DNA of 64,000 bases, from positions 122,867,400 through 122,931,399 of the forward strand of contig OW240915.1 of assembly GCA_933207985.1 (NCBI GenBank). The letters are read 5' to 3'. Positions 53,086 to 64,000 of this stretch are shown piece after piece. Under the pieces are notes generated by a model, which saw only the letters and a program-made list of their open reading frames with translations, had not been told where the DNA came from and did not search any database. This DNA is from Pelobates cultripes (taxonomy: Eukaryota; Chordata; Amphibia; Anura; Pelobatidae). How positions within the stretch are numbered: position 1 is the first letter of the stretch; the number at the start of each line of letters is the position of its first letter. A program made the position numbers and the translations under genes.

Positions 53086-53891
53086 AGTCGGTCTCCAGCA
53101 GCAGGGCTGTGTGTCTAAAGGGGAGACAGTCGGTCTCCAGCAGCAGGGCTGTGTGTCTAAAAAGGGGGGACAATCGGTCTCCAGCAGCAGAGCTGTGTGT
53201 CCAAAGGGGAGACAGTCGGTCTCCAGCAGCAGGGCTGTGTGTCTAAAGGGGAGACAGTCGGTCTCCAGCAGCAGGGCTGTGTGTCTAAAGGGGAGACAGT
53301 CGGTCTCCAGCAGCAGGGCTGTGTGTCTAAAAGGGAGACAGTCGGTCTCCAGCAGCAGGGCTTGTGTCTAAAGGGGAGACAGTCGGTCTCCAGCAGCAGG
53401 CCTGTGTGTCTAAAGGGGAGACAGTCGGTCTCCAGCAGCAGGGCTGTGTGTCTAAAGGGGAGACAGTCGGTCTCCCCCTCCAACAACCAGTCTTCAACCA
53501 GGCTACCTTCACAGTAGCGCTGGCACCAGGGCAGAGTACCGCTGGTCTCTGCCCACTCAGCAACCCACCAAGTCAGCGTACCCAGCACAGCCATGGTGAG
53601 GCACCAGGACATGGACAAGCTTCTCCTCTACCCACTGTTGATTGTGTTTTGTGGGTGGGCTGCTGGACTAACAAGGGCACTGACCGGCAGGAGGTCAGAT
53701 ACCCTGTTAGTCTGTTTGGAAAAGGGGAGAGATGTGACGAGACCAATCTCGCCACTGCGCATTGGAGGAGCCTGGTTGCCTGCCTGCTTCCTTTTGACTA
53801 TGGACCGGCATTTAAATACCCTAATTTCCTATGCAGAAAGGTCTATTCATGTTTTTTGCCCTGGCGTTCGGTAGATTTTCGGATTAACTGA
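53086..53891 (+). pseudogene. Second copy: repeat-coded gag-like protein of LTR-A', 3' part
   Basis: 42-bp KGETVGLQQQGCVS repeats from the gap edge, then the same tail and read-through into the LTR as 37610-38397. The first ~110 bp differ from the first copy (CTAAAAAGGGGGGACAATCG, CAGAGCTGTGTGTCC), so the array is not a simple copy at this end. Confidence 0.8.
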
Positions 53892-55289
53892 ATTAACTCA
53901 TATAACCCAGATAGCTATGCAATGGAGCCTATTCATGTAATAAAAGACTTATGGCAATTGAACTGTATGTGTTTGTGGTCTGAGCGCCATTCGGTATTGT
54001 GCGCTCAGACCTAAGCTATCTGGGCATATGTTGCATGTCTGTATTTTATGTCATAAATGTAACCTTGTGTATTTTATTGTATTTTACTGTCTTTTTGCTG
54101 CCATGTGTAAAATGGAGTTTTGCCTCTGTCTTTGGAGATAATTTGATTACTTCCCAATTATCTCCAGGATAGAAGACTCTGTGGAACTGGTTTTGGGCAG
54201 AAAAGCCATGCTTCCTTTGGTCACAAAGGACTTCGATCTATCTTTTGAACCAATGGACCAATGTGGATGATTTTGACGTATGTTTGTATTTGGAGTATGC
54301 AGATGAAAGTTTTATGTGAATGTGATGCATACTTTTCAAGTTATGAATAATGTGGAAAAACTGTATTTCTCTGCCGGTGATAATAACATTACCCATTATG
54401 TAAGGTAATTGTATCACAGGCATTTTGTGTGGGAGTGTCTGAGTGTATTGTTCGTGTTTATTGGTTGTTTTTCAAAACTCTGTGCGTGGTACTAATGTGT
54501 AAGAATGTATATATAAGAACAATAAAGTAACATTACAGAATCAGCATACTCCAAATACAAACATATGTCAAAATCATCCAAATTGGTCCAGTGGTTCAAA
54601 AGATAGATCGTAGTCCTTTGTGACTGTAATGGTATTTATTAATTAATGACTTTACATCATAAAGAAAGCATATTTAGTGTAATGCTTTGGGGGCACCACT
54701 AGGGAGAGTGTGTAGGAAGACATGTGCTTCTGGCAGTGACATCACAGGCCAGCCTACTTACACTGAATAAAAACCAGATGGAGGAGAAAACTCAGTCTCT
54801 TTGCCTGTACCTGACTGAACCTAAGATGTAGTACCAGCTCTGACTTTAAGTAAGTACATGTATTTCTCTGCCGGTGATAATAACATTACCCATTGTGTAA
54901 GGTAATTGTATCACAGGCATTTTGTGTGGGAGTGTCTGAGTGTATTGTTCATGTTTATTGGTTGTTTTTCAAAACTCTGTGCGTGGTACTAATGTGTAAG
55001 AATGTATATATAAGAACAATAAACCCACAGCTCTGTCTGTTCACTGATTGACCCTCAAAACAGAGCCTTGTCTTGTTCTTGGGGGGGGGGGATTTATTGT
55101 ATGCTGTTCCAGTTCGACTGCTAGGAGTGTAAACCTATTCATATGGTTTTTCCTATTCGGCTGTTTACAGCATTCATATGGTTTCCTGTTCGGTGGATTG
55201 GTGTTCTGCAGTAGCTGGGCCTGTGTCTCTGGAAGGGAAGATCTACTAAACAGCGGTTTAACCCTTTTATGCCTGGGGGTGCCGTTACA
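53733..55289 (+). repeat. Second copy: LTR-A' right LTR
   Basis: Copy of 38239-39795 including the internal duplication and inverted piece. Three-stem block at 53906-54024, second stem lost as in copy one. Confidence 0.9.
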
Positions 55290-55385
55290 AGTACCCCTAG
55301 ATATTCCTCGGATCTGGCCTCCGCTTCCAAGCAATGAGCGGCCGGAGTATGGGTTGGAGCGGTTTGGGTCACTGGTGGAGGTTGC

Positions 55386-56898
55386 TGTGGCAAAACCAAC
55401 TTCACCACTGGGCATTCGAGAAGACTGATTGCCAGCCTCCTGCCATGTGACTATGGCCCCTGGGATGTATTGCCCTTTAAAGACATTATTTGGGCTTATT
55501 GGATTTTGAAACACTTTTTCTGCCCCTTTGAATACATGAGAAAGGTGTGTCCCTCCCCCGTTTCCTGTCTATTGTTCTTCAGCAGGGCGTTGTCCCAGGG
55601 ACACTGCAAGACCAGTTGGAACTTGTTGCTAACCTTTAACCCCATGGCGATTTGACTGTGTTTGTGGGATCTGAGCGCTGTTCGGATATAGTGAGCGCTC
55701 AGATCCAAGCTATCTGGGGATAGGTTGAATGTGGGGGTTCTGTTCAGTATGATAGGAATTATGTAATTTTATGTGTATTTACTGTTGTTGTGAATAGAGC
55801 TATTTTCTGTATGCTGGAGGTAATTGGCTTACCACACCCAAGCCATGCTTGCAGATGGCCACAAAGGGACTTTCAACTAACTTTTGACCCACTGGACCAA
55901 TTTGTATGATTTTGACGTATGTTTGTATTTGGAGTATGCTGATTCTGAAAATGTAAGTTTATGTGAATGTGATGTATACTTTTAGAGTTATGAATATTGT
56001 GTAAAACTGTGTATTTTCCTGCCTGTGATAAATAAGTTAGACCATTGTGTTCAGCAATTATATCACAGGCAGAGGGGATGATTGTGTGGGAGTGTCTGAG
56101 TGTATTGTACGTATTGATTGGTTGTTCTGCAAAACCCTGTGGGCAGTACTATGTATGTAAAATGTGCATAAAGCAGAGTGTTTGATTAAAAGCTTCAGTT
56201 CAACTTCACCCTCAATCCGAGTCCTGTATCTTATTGGGGAAATCTGCTACAAGGGATTGCTATGCTTGTAAGAGCTTGTTCCTGCCTTGCTCTCTGGAGG
56301 AGTCTACGGTGGTTATGGTGTCTGCTGCAGTGCTTGGAGTCCTCAGGAAGCGCTAGGAGCATCCTTCAAGGGAGGTACCCAGTCGGGGTGCCCGTCGATC
56401 CGTTACAGTTGCCCCCAGGTTAGTCTGGGGATTCCAGGGGACACTTGCAGCTTGTCACAACAATGGCACTTTATTTTCTGTTGGGTCTGTTGGAACCTAG
56501 GAGGTCCTAAGTGGCAAGTATTGTGGGGAAAACTGTATAAAAGACAATAAACCCTCAGATCTGCTGAGTTCATGTTTTACCCTCAACATAGAGCCTTGTC
56601 TCATGTGTGGGGGAAAAGGCTGCATCTACACTGGGGGATCGCTATACTCTGTATACTCCCCTGGGCCATAATCACTAAGCTCTTTTATGAGCTATGCCTG
56701 CTTAACTCTCTGGAGGAAGAGAGGGTCACCCACCGGGACCTGGATCCTTGTCGTAGGTCCAGGGTGGGTAGGAGACAGCAAGTTTCCAGCCAGGCTGTAA
56801 CGTTGGACGTGGGGACTGTGGTGTTTATGGTGTCTGATTCGGTGCTGATGATCCTTGGTAAGCACTAGGAGCAACGATTGACGGAGGGTCCGTCACAC
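55386..56898 (+). repeat. Second copy: LTR-B' and following LTR fragment
   Basis: Copy of 39892-41404 (LTR-B' 55386-56407; fragment 56408-56898). The 13-bp third stem is at 55667-55679/55694-55706. Confidence 0.85.
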
Positions 56899-58199
56899 AA
56901 ACATCTAAGGACATGGAAGTCTTAGCGGTGTTCGCGCCGTTGAGTGTCCAATTCTAGTTCCATACCCTCAACAGCCAAACACCGCTAGCTTCTTATTCCA
57001 AGATGGCGGCCACCACGCGTGCGTACATACGAACGCCGACCACCCAGCCGATCTCTTAGAATGTCGAGGTGTTTGTGGTTTTGGAAGTGTTAACAAGGGT
57101 CAATAAGGTTAACAAGCGCTACACTCTGGGTGGTCAGTTGTTTAATAGTTCTTTCGTTAGTCGAACAGGCAATGTTGGTATAAGGACTATCTATATTTTG
57201 CCAAACGGATAGGTGAAGGAATTAAAATACAGGGACAGAGGGTCTGTCACAGCGTTGATGCATGTCAAATACAAATGGGGCCAGAGAGAGAAGAAAAAAA
57301 CAAAAAACAAAAAAAACAAAGGAGGGTAGGCTTACTCCCACCCGCCTCATCACTCTCCTAGACTCTTTTATGTACAGGTGATACTCGAAAAATTTGAATA
57401 TTGTGAAAAAGTTCATTAATTTCAGTAATGCAACGTCTAAGGGGAAACTAATATATGAGATAGACGCATTACGTGGAAAGCAAGATAGTTCAAGCTGTGT
57501 GTTATGGTTACCTCCAAGCTAGCTGAAGGCTGGACTGCTTGGATGTCCTGGTTCCCGAGTGTGGAGAGAGAGAAGCGCCATTCCGATCAGCATACCACAA
57601 GAATCCTGTGAATATAAGGCACTCCCACTAGCTATGGTACAGCTAGGATACCATTGTCCCCAAAAAACGAGTCGAGGACTGAGTTTAATGGCACACAGGC
57701 ATCACTATTTATGCAAAACCCAAGGTCTAGGGACAGCCCCCTCTGGACCTGATGGGAGACAGGGACAATACAATTGTTATGACAATTTAATTATCTCCAA
57801 GCGCCCAAAATCCCACGTTTTATTGTAACATATAAAACAGTATAAAAATATATAACTATAACATTTTAATAGACACATCTTGCATTCCACCATTCGTTAG
57901 GTAGCCCAGATCAGAGTGCAGCAGATATGCGAATAGCGCTCAGATCTTACGAACAGTATAGCCAGTTTCTACAATACAAAGTCCGTTCGTGCCTTTTTGT
58001 CCCGAACACGAGATGGTGGCCATGTTTTCAGGTTGGTGAATAGAGAGCGGGACCTGGACCTAAAACCCATGGAGTGAGTAGCGGCTGAAACATTGCACGA
58101 ACACCGCTCAGAGGATGGTTTTCTCAGCCCTTCGTGAGCCGAACAGAGACCGCCATGAAGGGGGGTACTTAACTTGTGATTAACCGCAGACCCAACATT
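56899..58199 (-). repeat. Second copy: Gypsy LTR fragments and interspersed repeat
   Basis: Copy of 41405-42705, with two of the three substitutions seen in the block (57633, 57758). Confidence 0.75.
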
Positions 58200-59064
58200 C
58201 TAATTGGGGCCACACGCCAGGATGCAGGTGCTCCTCGTTAGGGAGTCTTTCATGAGTTTCCAAATACTCCTTTTCCACACTGCGGCATAGCTGACCTCGC
58301 GTGGCAGGAGCTTTCGGCTGATATAGGCAATCAGGTGCTCCCCTCCATCTTCTCCTACCTGGCTGAGGACTGCCTCCAGCCCAAACATGGAAGCGTCTGT
58401 ATGAACAATAAAATGTTTGTTAGGGGCTGGGGCAGCCAAGATGGGAGAATTAACAAGAGCAGTTTTGAGAGCTTGAAAATCGGTTTCACAGTGGGAAACA
58501 GGACCTGTTGGGGAAGGTTTTTCTTATTTAGGTCGGTCAGTGGCTTGGCTATGGTACTGTAGTCGAGAACAAAAGGCTAGGACGTGGGTCTTGGTGGTGG
58601 GGGTGTGCCAGTTGGCGGCAGCTTAGCCGGCCCCGGCTGCTGTTTCCCACACCCCACCTGGTGACCCAGGTACTGTACCTCGGCCATTCCAAAATAGCAC
58701 TTCTCTGGCTTTAGAGTCAGGCCGGCAGCCCGAATCTGATCCAGGACCATTCCTACGTGAGCTAGGTGTTCCTCCCAGGACTCACTGTGGATCGCTATGT
58801 TGTCCAGGTATGCGCAGGCAAAACCATGGAAGCCATCCAGGAGTCTATCCACCAAGGGTTGGAATGTGGCTGGGGCATTCTTCATCCCGAACGGCATTAC
58901 CTTAAAGTGGTTCAAGCCAAACGGGGTGATGAATGCCGACTTGGGGATTGCCTCCTGGGCCAGGGGAATTTGCCAATAACCTTTTACAGAGGTCAATTGT
59001 AGTTAGGTAGTTTCCCCTGGGCATAGTTAGGTAGTTGACTCTGGGCATAGGTTAGGCGTCCTTA
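58200..59064 (-). pseudogene. Second copy: Gypsy RT and RNase H
   Basis: Identical as read to 42706-43570, including the Asp-Asn catalytic change, the lost thumb and the RNase H truncation. Confidence 0.9.
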
Positions 59065-61622
59065 CTGTTTTGTAGTTGAGCTTTGCATATTGCTTTACAT
59101 ATTGCTAATTCTGAGATATTTTCTGTTAATTGTCTCCCCCACCTCTTATATATGCCATTGTGTTATAATAAGTCACTGTATGTTGCCTGTTATGATTTGA
59201 CTGTTTATAACACAGCAATGTTAATGTAATGACCATATGAGCTAGTCCCAAGGAAAATAACGTTTTAGACAGTTTTTCTTGACCCTCAACACGTAGTCTT
59301 GTCTCGTAATTGGAGGGGACAGCTATACTCATACTGGGGATTGCTATGCTCTGCATACTCCCCTGAGCTTTAATCACTTAGCTCTTTTAAGAGCTTGTTC
59401 CTGATATGTTTTCCTGGAGGAGAGGTCTTCCCCACACATTCCTGGAGGACAGAAGCTGATCCAGGGTGGACAGAAGACGGCGAGACTCCAGTTAAGATAC
59501 AGCGGTTGTGGAATCTGCTGTGGTTGTGGTGTCCGGTGCGGTGCTTGTGGTCCTCGGCGCAAGCTAGGAAGCGTCCATCAACGAAAGGTACAAGGAGTTC
59601 CGTTACAGTGGTGGCAGAGATGGGATTGCTTCCCTAGTGCGAGGAGCAGCATCCTGGGAACACCAAGCAAGCCTGGAGTATTGGTACAGTCACGTATGGT
59701 TTGACACTTTACTGAAGGAGCTGTTGGCTCTCTATGGACCCAACCCAACATAGCAACGTATACAGAAACTGAGGAGAGTCGTGGCCGAGGAGATGCAGAA
59801 GGAAGCAGAATGGCGGGCAGAGATGGCAAAGTATTCTGTCCCTGCACCCCAACAACAGCGTATCCTTCAGGGAGAGGAGACAACCGGTCTCTCTCCCTAG
59901 CAGCAGTGTGATCTGCAGGGAGAGAAGGCAGCTGGCCTCTCTCCCCAGCGGCAGTGTCTCCTACAGGAAGTGGAGGATACCGGCCTCACTCCCCAGCGGC
60001 AGAGTGAGCCCCAGGGAGAGGAGACAACCGGTCTCTCTCCCCAGCAGCAGTGTGTCCTGCAGGGAGAGGAGGCAGCCGGCCTCTCTCCCCAGCGGCAGTT
60101 TTCCCTATAGGGAGTGGAGGTAACCGGCCTCACTCCCCATCGGCAGTGTGAGTTCCAGGGAGCCAAAGGTGCCGTCCTCCCTCCCCAGCGGCAGTGTGAG
60201 TTCCAGGGGGCCGAAGGTGTCGTCCCCCCCCCCCCAGCAGCAGTTGGTCTCTCTCCCCAGCAGTAGGACAATGTTACGGGAGTGGAGACAGTCGGTCTCC
60301 CTCTCCAGCGGCAGCCTGTGTTTCAGGGAGAGGAGCACAGCACCCTCTCTCCCCAGTGGCAGAGTGTATTACAGGAAGGGGAGACAGTCGGTCCCCCTCT
60401 CCAACATCGGAGAGTATATCAGGGAGAGGAGCTGGTTACCACCTCTTCCTAGAGCCTGCTTATTTCCCAAAGGGGAGACCTTATTCTCCCAAATGGGGCA
60501 GATGGGACCACAGATTATGCACCTGGTCTACAGTGGTGCGGGGTAGCTGGTCCAGGTCCCCAGCAACAGGAATGTTTATCAAAAGGAGAGACAGCTGGTA
60601 TCCCCCTCCAGCAGCAGCACCGGATCCAGCGAGAGGAGCCTACTACCCCCTCTTCACAGCTGGGCTCCAACCAGACTACTCCAGCTGAAGCGCTGGCATC
60701 AGGGCAGAGTACCGCTGGTCTCTTCCCACTCAGCAACCCACAGATCCGGAGTACCCGCACCCCACAAAGCCGTGATGGAGCCCCTGGACAAAAACTGGCT
60801 GCACGTTTCCCCAGGTGCAGTAACTTTTCATTGTGGGTGAGCTGCACTACTGACTATGTTTTGTGGGTGGGTTGCTGGACTAACCAAGGCACTGACCGAC
60901 AGGAGGCCAGATACCTTGTTAGTCGTTTTGGGAAAGGGGAGAAATGTGGCGGAACCAGCCTCGCCACTGGGCATTGGAGAAGACTGATTGCCAGCCTCCT
61001 GCCATGTGACTATGGCCCCTGGGATGTATTGCCTGCTTTCCTGTACTGCTGAGGTTTGCTACCAACTAGGTGGATTTGGCTATGGAGCTTGTCTAGTGCC
61101 CTCTGTTGATAGCAACAGCAATATGCACTACCTGAATAGCAAGACTGAGATATTTTCTGTTAATTATTGTCTCCCCCACCTCTTTAAAAATATGCCATTG
61201 TGTTATAATTAGTCACTGTATGTAGCCTACTATGATTTGACTGTTTGTAATTTTATTGCGTTTTCACAATGTTAATGTAATGACCATATGGGCTAGTCCC
61301 AAGGAAAATAAAGTTTTAGACAGTTCTTCTTGACCCTCAACATGTAGTCTTGTCTCGTGATTGAAGGGGACAGCTATACTGACACTGGGGATTGCTATGC
61401 TCTGCATACTCCCCTGAGCTTTAATCACTTAGCTCTTTTAAGAGCTTGTTCCTGATATGCTCTCCTGGAGGACAGAAGATGATCCAAGGTGGACAGAAGA
61501 CGGCGAGACTCCAGTTAAGCTACGGCGGTTGTGGAATATGCGGTGGTTGTGGTCCTCGGCACAAGCTAGGAAGCGTCCATCAACGGAAGGTACTTGGTCG
61601 GAGTATGGGGAGTTCCGTTACA
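59065..61622 (+). mobile_element. Second copy: LTR-B element
   Basis: Copy of 43571-46128: left LTR to 59607, primer site 59609, gag-like pseudogene 59611-61052 with the same stop codons, right LTR 60945-61622. Confidence 0.88.
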
Positions 61623-62015
61623 CCCAGGGACTATCGGAAGGCTCAATCACCCCTAGTTGGAGCATCTCCTCAATCTCCGTTTTCATCCCAGCCCGAACTG
61701 CTTCAGGGATTCGGCAGGGAGCCTGTCGTAGGGGTTGTTGCCCTGGAGTATCTACCTGGTGGGTAGTTAGGTGAGTGTACCCTGGTTCTTGTGAGAAGGT
61801 AGCCCGTTTAGCGTGGAGTAGCTGATTTAGCTGCTCTCTCTCCGTATCATTAAGTTCTTGTGAGAAGGTAGCCCGTTTAGCGTGGAGTAGCTGATTTAGC
61901 TGCGCTCTCTCCGTATCATTAAGCCCTATCTGGGCCACTAGGTCTGTGTGGGGGTTCTTTTCCAGCAAGTCTGGGATGGGTAAACTGTCTGGGTCCTCAT
62001 GTGGGGGAAGGCAGA
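61623..62015 (-). pseudogene. Second copy: Gypsy pol before RT
   Basis: Copy of 46129-46521, with the same 69-bp tandem duplication. Confidence 0.88.
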
Positions 62016-63183
62016 TGTTAAGACACCTCCAGTGTCTTTAGGCAAAACCATCGTTTAGTAAACCTTCCCCGGCTGCAGTACAGTCTCTGTTCGCTTACTC
62101 TGTAACACACGAACCAAATGCAGGGGAAGCGGCAATCTCCCGATCGAAATCCACGAATGGCTCCAAACTCCCGAACGGCAATATACGAACTGCTGGTAAC
62201 CGTCGAACAATAATATCCCCAAAGCGGCTTTCGTTCCATCCAGCAGTCTCTAAATGTGAAGATGAAATCCCCCCAATAACGAGACAGAAGCTCCGCATTG
62301 AGGGTCAAACAGGATCTGGTTTTACTGTGGGCTACCTGCTCGTATTTATGCAGGTCTCCCACCTGGTGGACACTCCCCTAGGGGACCAAATGGGAGACTT
62401 AAACTACAGACAGATAGAAGGACATTTCAGACACACAGTCACATATTTTACCCACAGTGCATTATGATTCCCTCCCCTCTGCCCTGGAGTTAATTACCAA
62501 GTAACACAATTAACTCCAGGACAAGGACAGTCGCCATCTTAAACATAAAATAATAAAAGACATAAAAATACCTAACTACATGAAAACTGAACATTTCCCG
62601 TTAGTATTACATGTCCCCAGATAGCCTGGATCTGAGTGCATATTATTAGCGAATAGCGCTCAGATCCCACACACATAGTTCAATCGCCATGGAGTCAAAG
62701 TTCTTACAGTCTTTCGGTATACGAATGACTCCATGGGAGGGCTATCTGGGTTAAGTCTTTTGTATGCTCTCAATCTCCCGAACGGCCGGTGTTCGCATGC
62801 TTTCGTGGAGGCAGCCAGGCGTTCCCTTGTTTCAGCGGTGTTCGGCAGAAAAAGTGTCCGTTTTCAGTTCCATAGAAATAGAGCCAAACACCGCTGAGCG
62901 TTCGCATGATTTAAAATGGCCACTGCCTCGTGGTCGACATACGAACGACGACCACCCTGAGTCCGGTCTAATTGAGAAGTGTCTGCGGTTAACCACAACG
63001 TTCTAATTGGGATCACTTTGTTAACCAGCAGCACACTCCTCACTTGGGTGGCCGTTCGTTCGGCAGATTTGTTCGGGAAAAAGAGTCATTCGAATGGCTG
63101 GGCTATAGAAACCAGCCATTCATACGAACGGGGGACAAACAGACGAACGGGCAAAAATCCAGCAGACAGATGGTTCTGTCACA
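62016..63183 (-). repeat. Gypsy LTR (second copy, 3' LTR of an integrase-bearing element)
   Basis: Homologous to 46522-47688. Nearly identical up to ~62695, then about 3% different (around 16 changes and a 1-base indel in ~490 bp). Its outer end joins Gypsy integrase at 63184 instead of the minisatellite. Three-stem block at 62617-62750. Confidence 0.88.
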
Positions 63184-63610
63184 GCAGATAGCTGTCACTT
63201 CTCTCTAGGTACTCTTTGAGCATATTAATGTGAAAGGTTTTTCTCAGGCTTTCGTCATGGCAGCTGGCTATTACATATGTGGTGTCCCCCTTATTTTCTA
63301 CAATCTAGTAAGGACCTTGCCAGGCGGCCTGCAGTTTGTCTGCCTTGACTGGTTTTAGTAACAGCACCTTCTGCCTTATGGCAAAGCTCCTTGCTCAGGC
63401 ACCCGGTTGTACCATACCTTCTGTCTCCCCTGGGCCGACCGGAGATTAGCCTGAACAGACTTGGCTAATTGCTCCATTCGGTCCTGGAGTTCCAACATGT
63501 ATGGCACGATGGGGACTCCGGCATTCTCTGTTTCCCCCTCCCAGTGCTCTCGGATCAGGTTCAGGGGTCTCCGTACCTTGAGCAACTCTGTAGCAATATC
63601 CCCAAATTTC
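63184..63610 (-). pseudogene. Gypsy integrase C-terminal end
   Basis: Minus strand: LKVRRPLNLIREHWEG, VPYMLELQDRMEQLAKSVQA, QGRQKVWYNR, then after a frameshift IRQKVLLLKPVKADKLQAAW, QGPY, and FHINMLKEYLERSDSYLL. This is the usual C-terminal part of Ty3/Gypsy integrase in vertebrates. The stop codon TGA is made by bases 3-5 of the LTR (TGTGA). A frameshift near 63380 and a TAG after QGPY disable it. The rest of integrase is cut off by another LTR. Confidence 0.88.
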
Positions 63611-64000
63611 CCAGTAACCGGACGAAACAGTTCTGAGAGTCAACTGAAGGCTTTATTCACAGGCTCCACAATTTATACAATTCCCCATGCAAGGGGTTTC
63701 CTGAGTCACATCCCAGGGGCATTCCCAGAGTGGACTACGTGGGGAACTTAATGTACAGAGCCTTTCCCCCATCAGGCACTGCTGCACGAGAGGGATCCTC
63801 CCACTGGAATGTACCATTAAGTGGATTATCCCTCCGTGCAGCAGAACCATCAATTTACCTTAAAATGTACAGTTCTTCGACTATTTGGTCTATTTGCATG
63901 AATGGACATTCGGTAGATAGCTGGGGTCTGAGCGCATCATTCGTGAGATTACCGCTCAGATCCCAGCTAAAATAACCGAACGCTGCACGAAAAACACATT
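63611..64000 (-). repeat. Partial LTR at window end
   Basis: Minus-strand AATAAA at 63652-63657 and a 17-bp stem with one mismatch (TAGCTGGGGTCTGAGCG 63918-63934/CGCTCAGATCCCAGCTA 63953-63969) related to the third stem of the other LTRs. It probably interrupts integrase near 63610-63640. Its other end is outside the window. Confidence 0.6.

Larger units (their letters stand above)
53197..62690. repeat. Second copy of the 37703-47196 block
   Basis: Offset 15494 throughout, so no net indel in about 9.5 kb. I noticed three substitutions: 42139/57633 (G/T), 42264/57758 (T/G) and 46613/62107 (C/A). The block holds LTR-A' right LTR, LTR-B', Gypsy fragments and LTR-B in the same order. Confidence 0.95.

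Overview
The window reads as repeat-rich vertebrate DNA, most probably from a frog or other amphibian. This is an inference from the mix of L1-like LINEs, Penelope-like elements with GIY-YIG endonucleases, Ty3/Gypsy elements and related non-autonomous LTR elements. I see no credible single-copy host gene, tRNA or rRNA. Almost everything is a transposon, a satellite or a nested insertion, and nearly all coding sequence is decayed. Two runs of exactly 100 N (32600-32699 and 52986-53085) are assembly gaps.

Layout, left to right. (1) 1-14812: a ~133-bp satellite array sits inside what looks like a DNA transposon whose right end is near 14812. A full-length L1-like LINE (LINE-A, minus strand, 2045-12498) interrupts the array with a 15-bp target duplication. 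LINE-A is itself interrupted in its reverse transcriptase by a complete non-autonomous LTR element (LTR-A, 4614-8172) with a 5-bp AGGGG duplication. (2) 14813-28495: three Penelope-like elements. PLE-C was hit by the satellite transposon. PLE-A (minus) was split by PLE-B (plus, with inverted terminal copies), which was split by LINE-B (20281-27343, 16-bp target duplication), which carries a foldback MITE (26043-26325). (3) 28426-36404: a rearranged LTR retrotransposon (element X) with CRE-bearing LTRs, a zinc-knuckle-less gag, two protease-like domains in series, a second LTR lodged in pol and an inverted gag fragment. (4) 36405-47688: related LTR elements (LTR-A', LTR-B', LTR-B) mixed with a broken Ty3/Gypsy element on the minus strand. 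(5) 47689-51046: a 48-bp minisatellite with one insertion, then AT-rich DNA with strong hairpins, a MITE and a LINE RT scrap. (6) 53086-64000: after the second gap, a near-identical second copy of 37703 to ~47190 (offset 15494). It diverges inside a Gypsy LTR and continues into a Gypsy integrase end and another LTR.

How the parts relate. The non-autonomous LTR elements have LTRs, a tRNA-Leu-like primer site, a polypurine tract and one gag-like ORF built of 16- and 14-residue tandem repeats, but no pol. Their LTRs share with the Gypsy LTR a ~130-bp block of three inverted repeats (a possible three-way junction, with stem-preserving changes between families) and a TTGACCCTCAA motif past the poly(A) signal. 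This suggests they are mobilised by the Gypsy machinery. That block, and the repeat-coded gag-like protein reading through the polypurine tract into the LTR, are the most unusual signals here.
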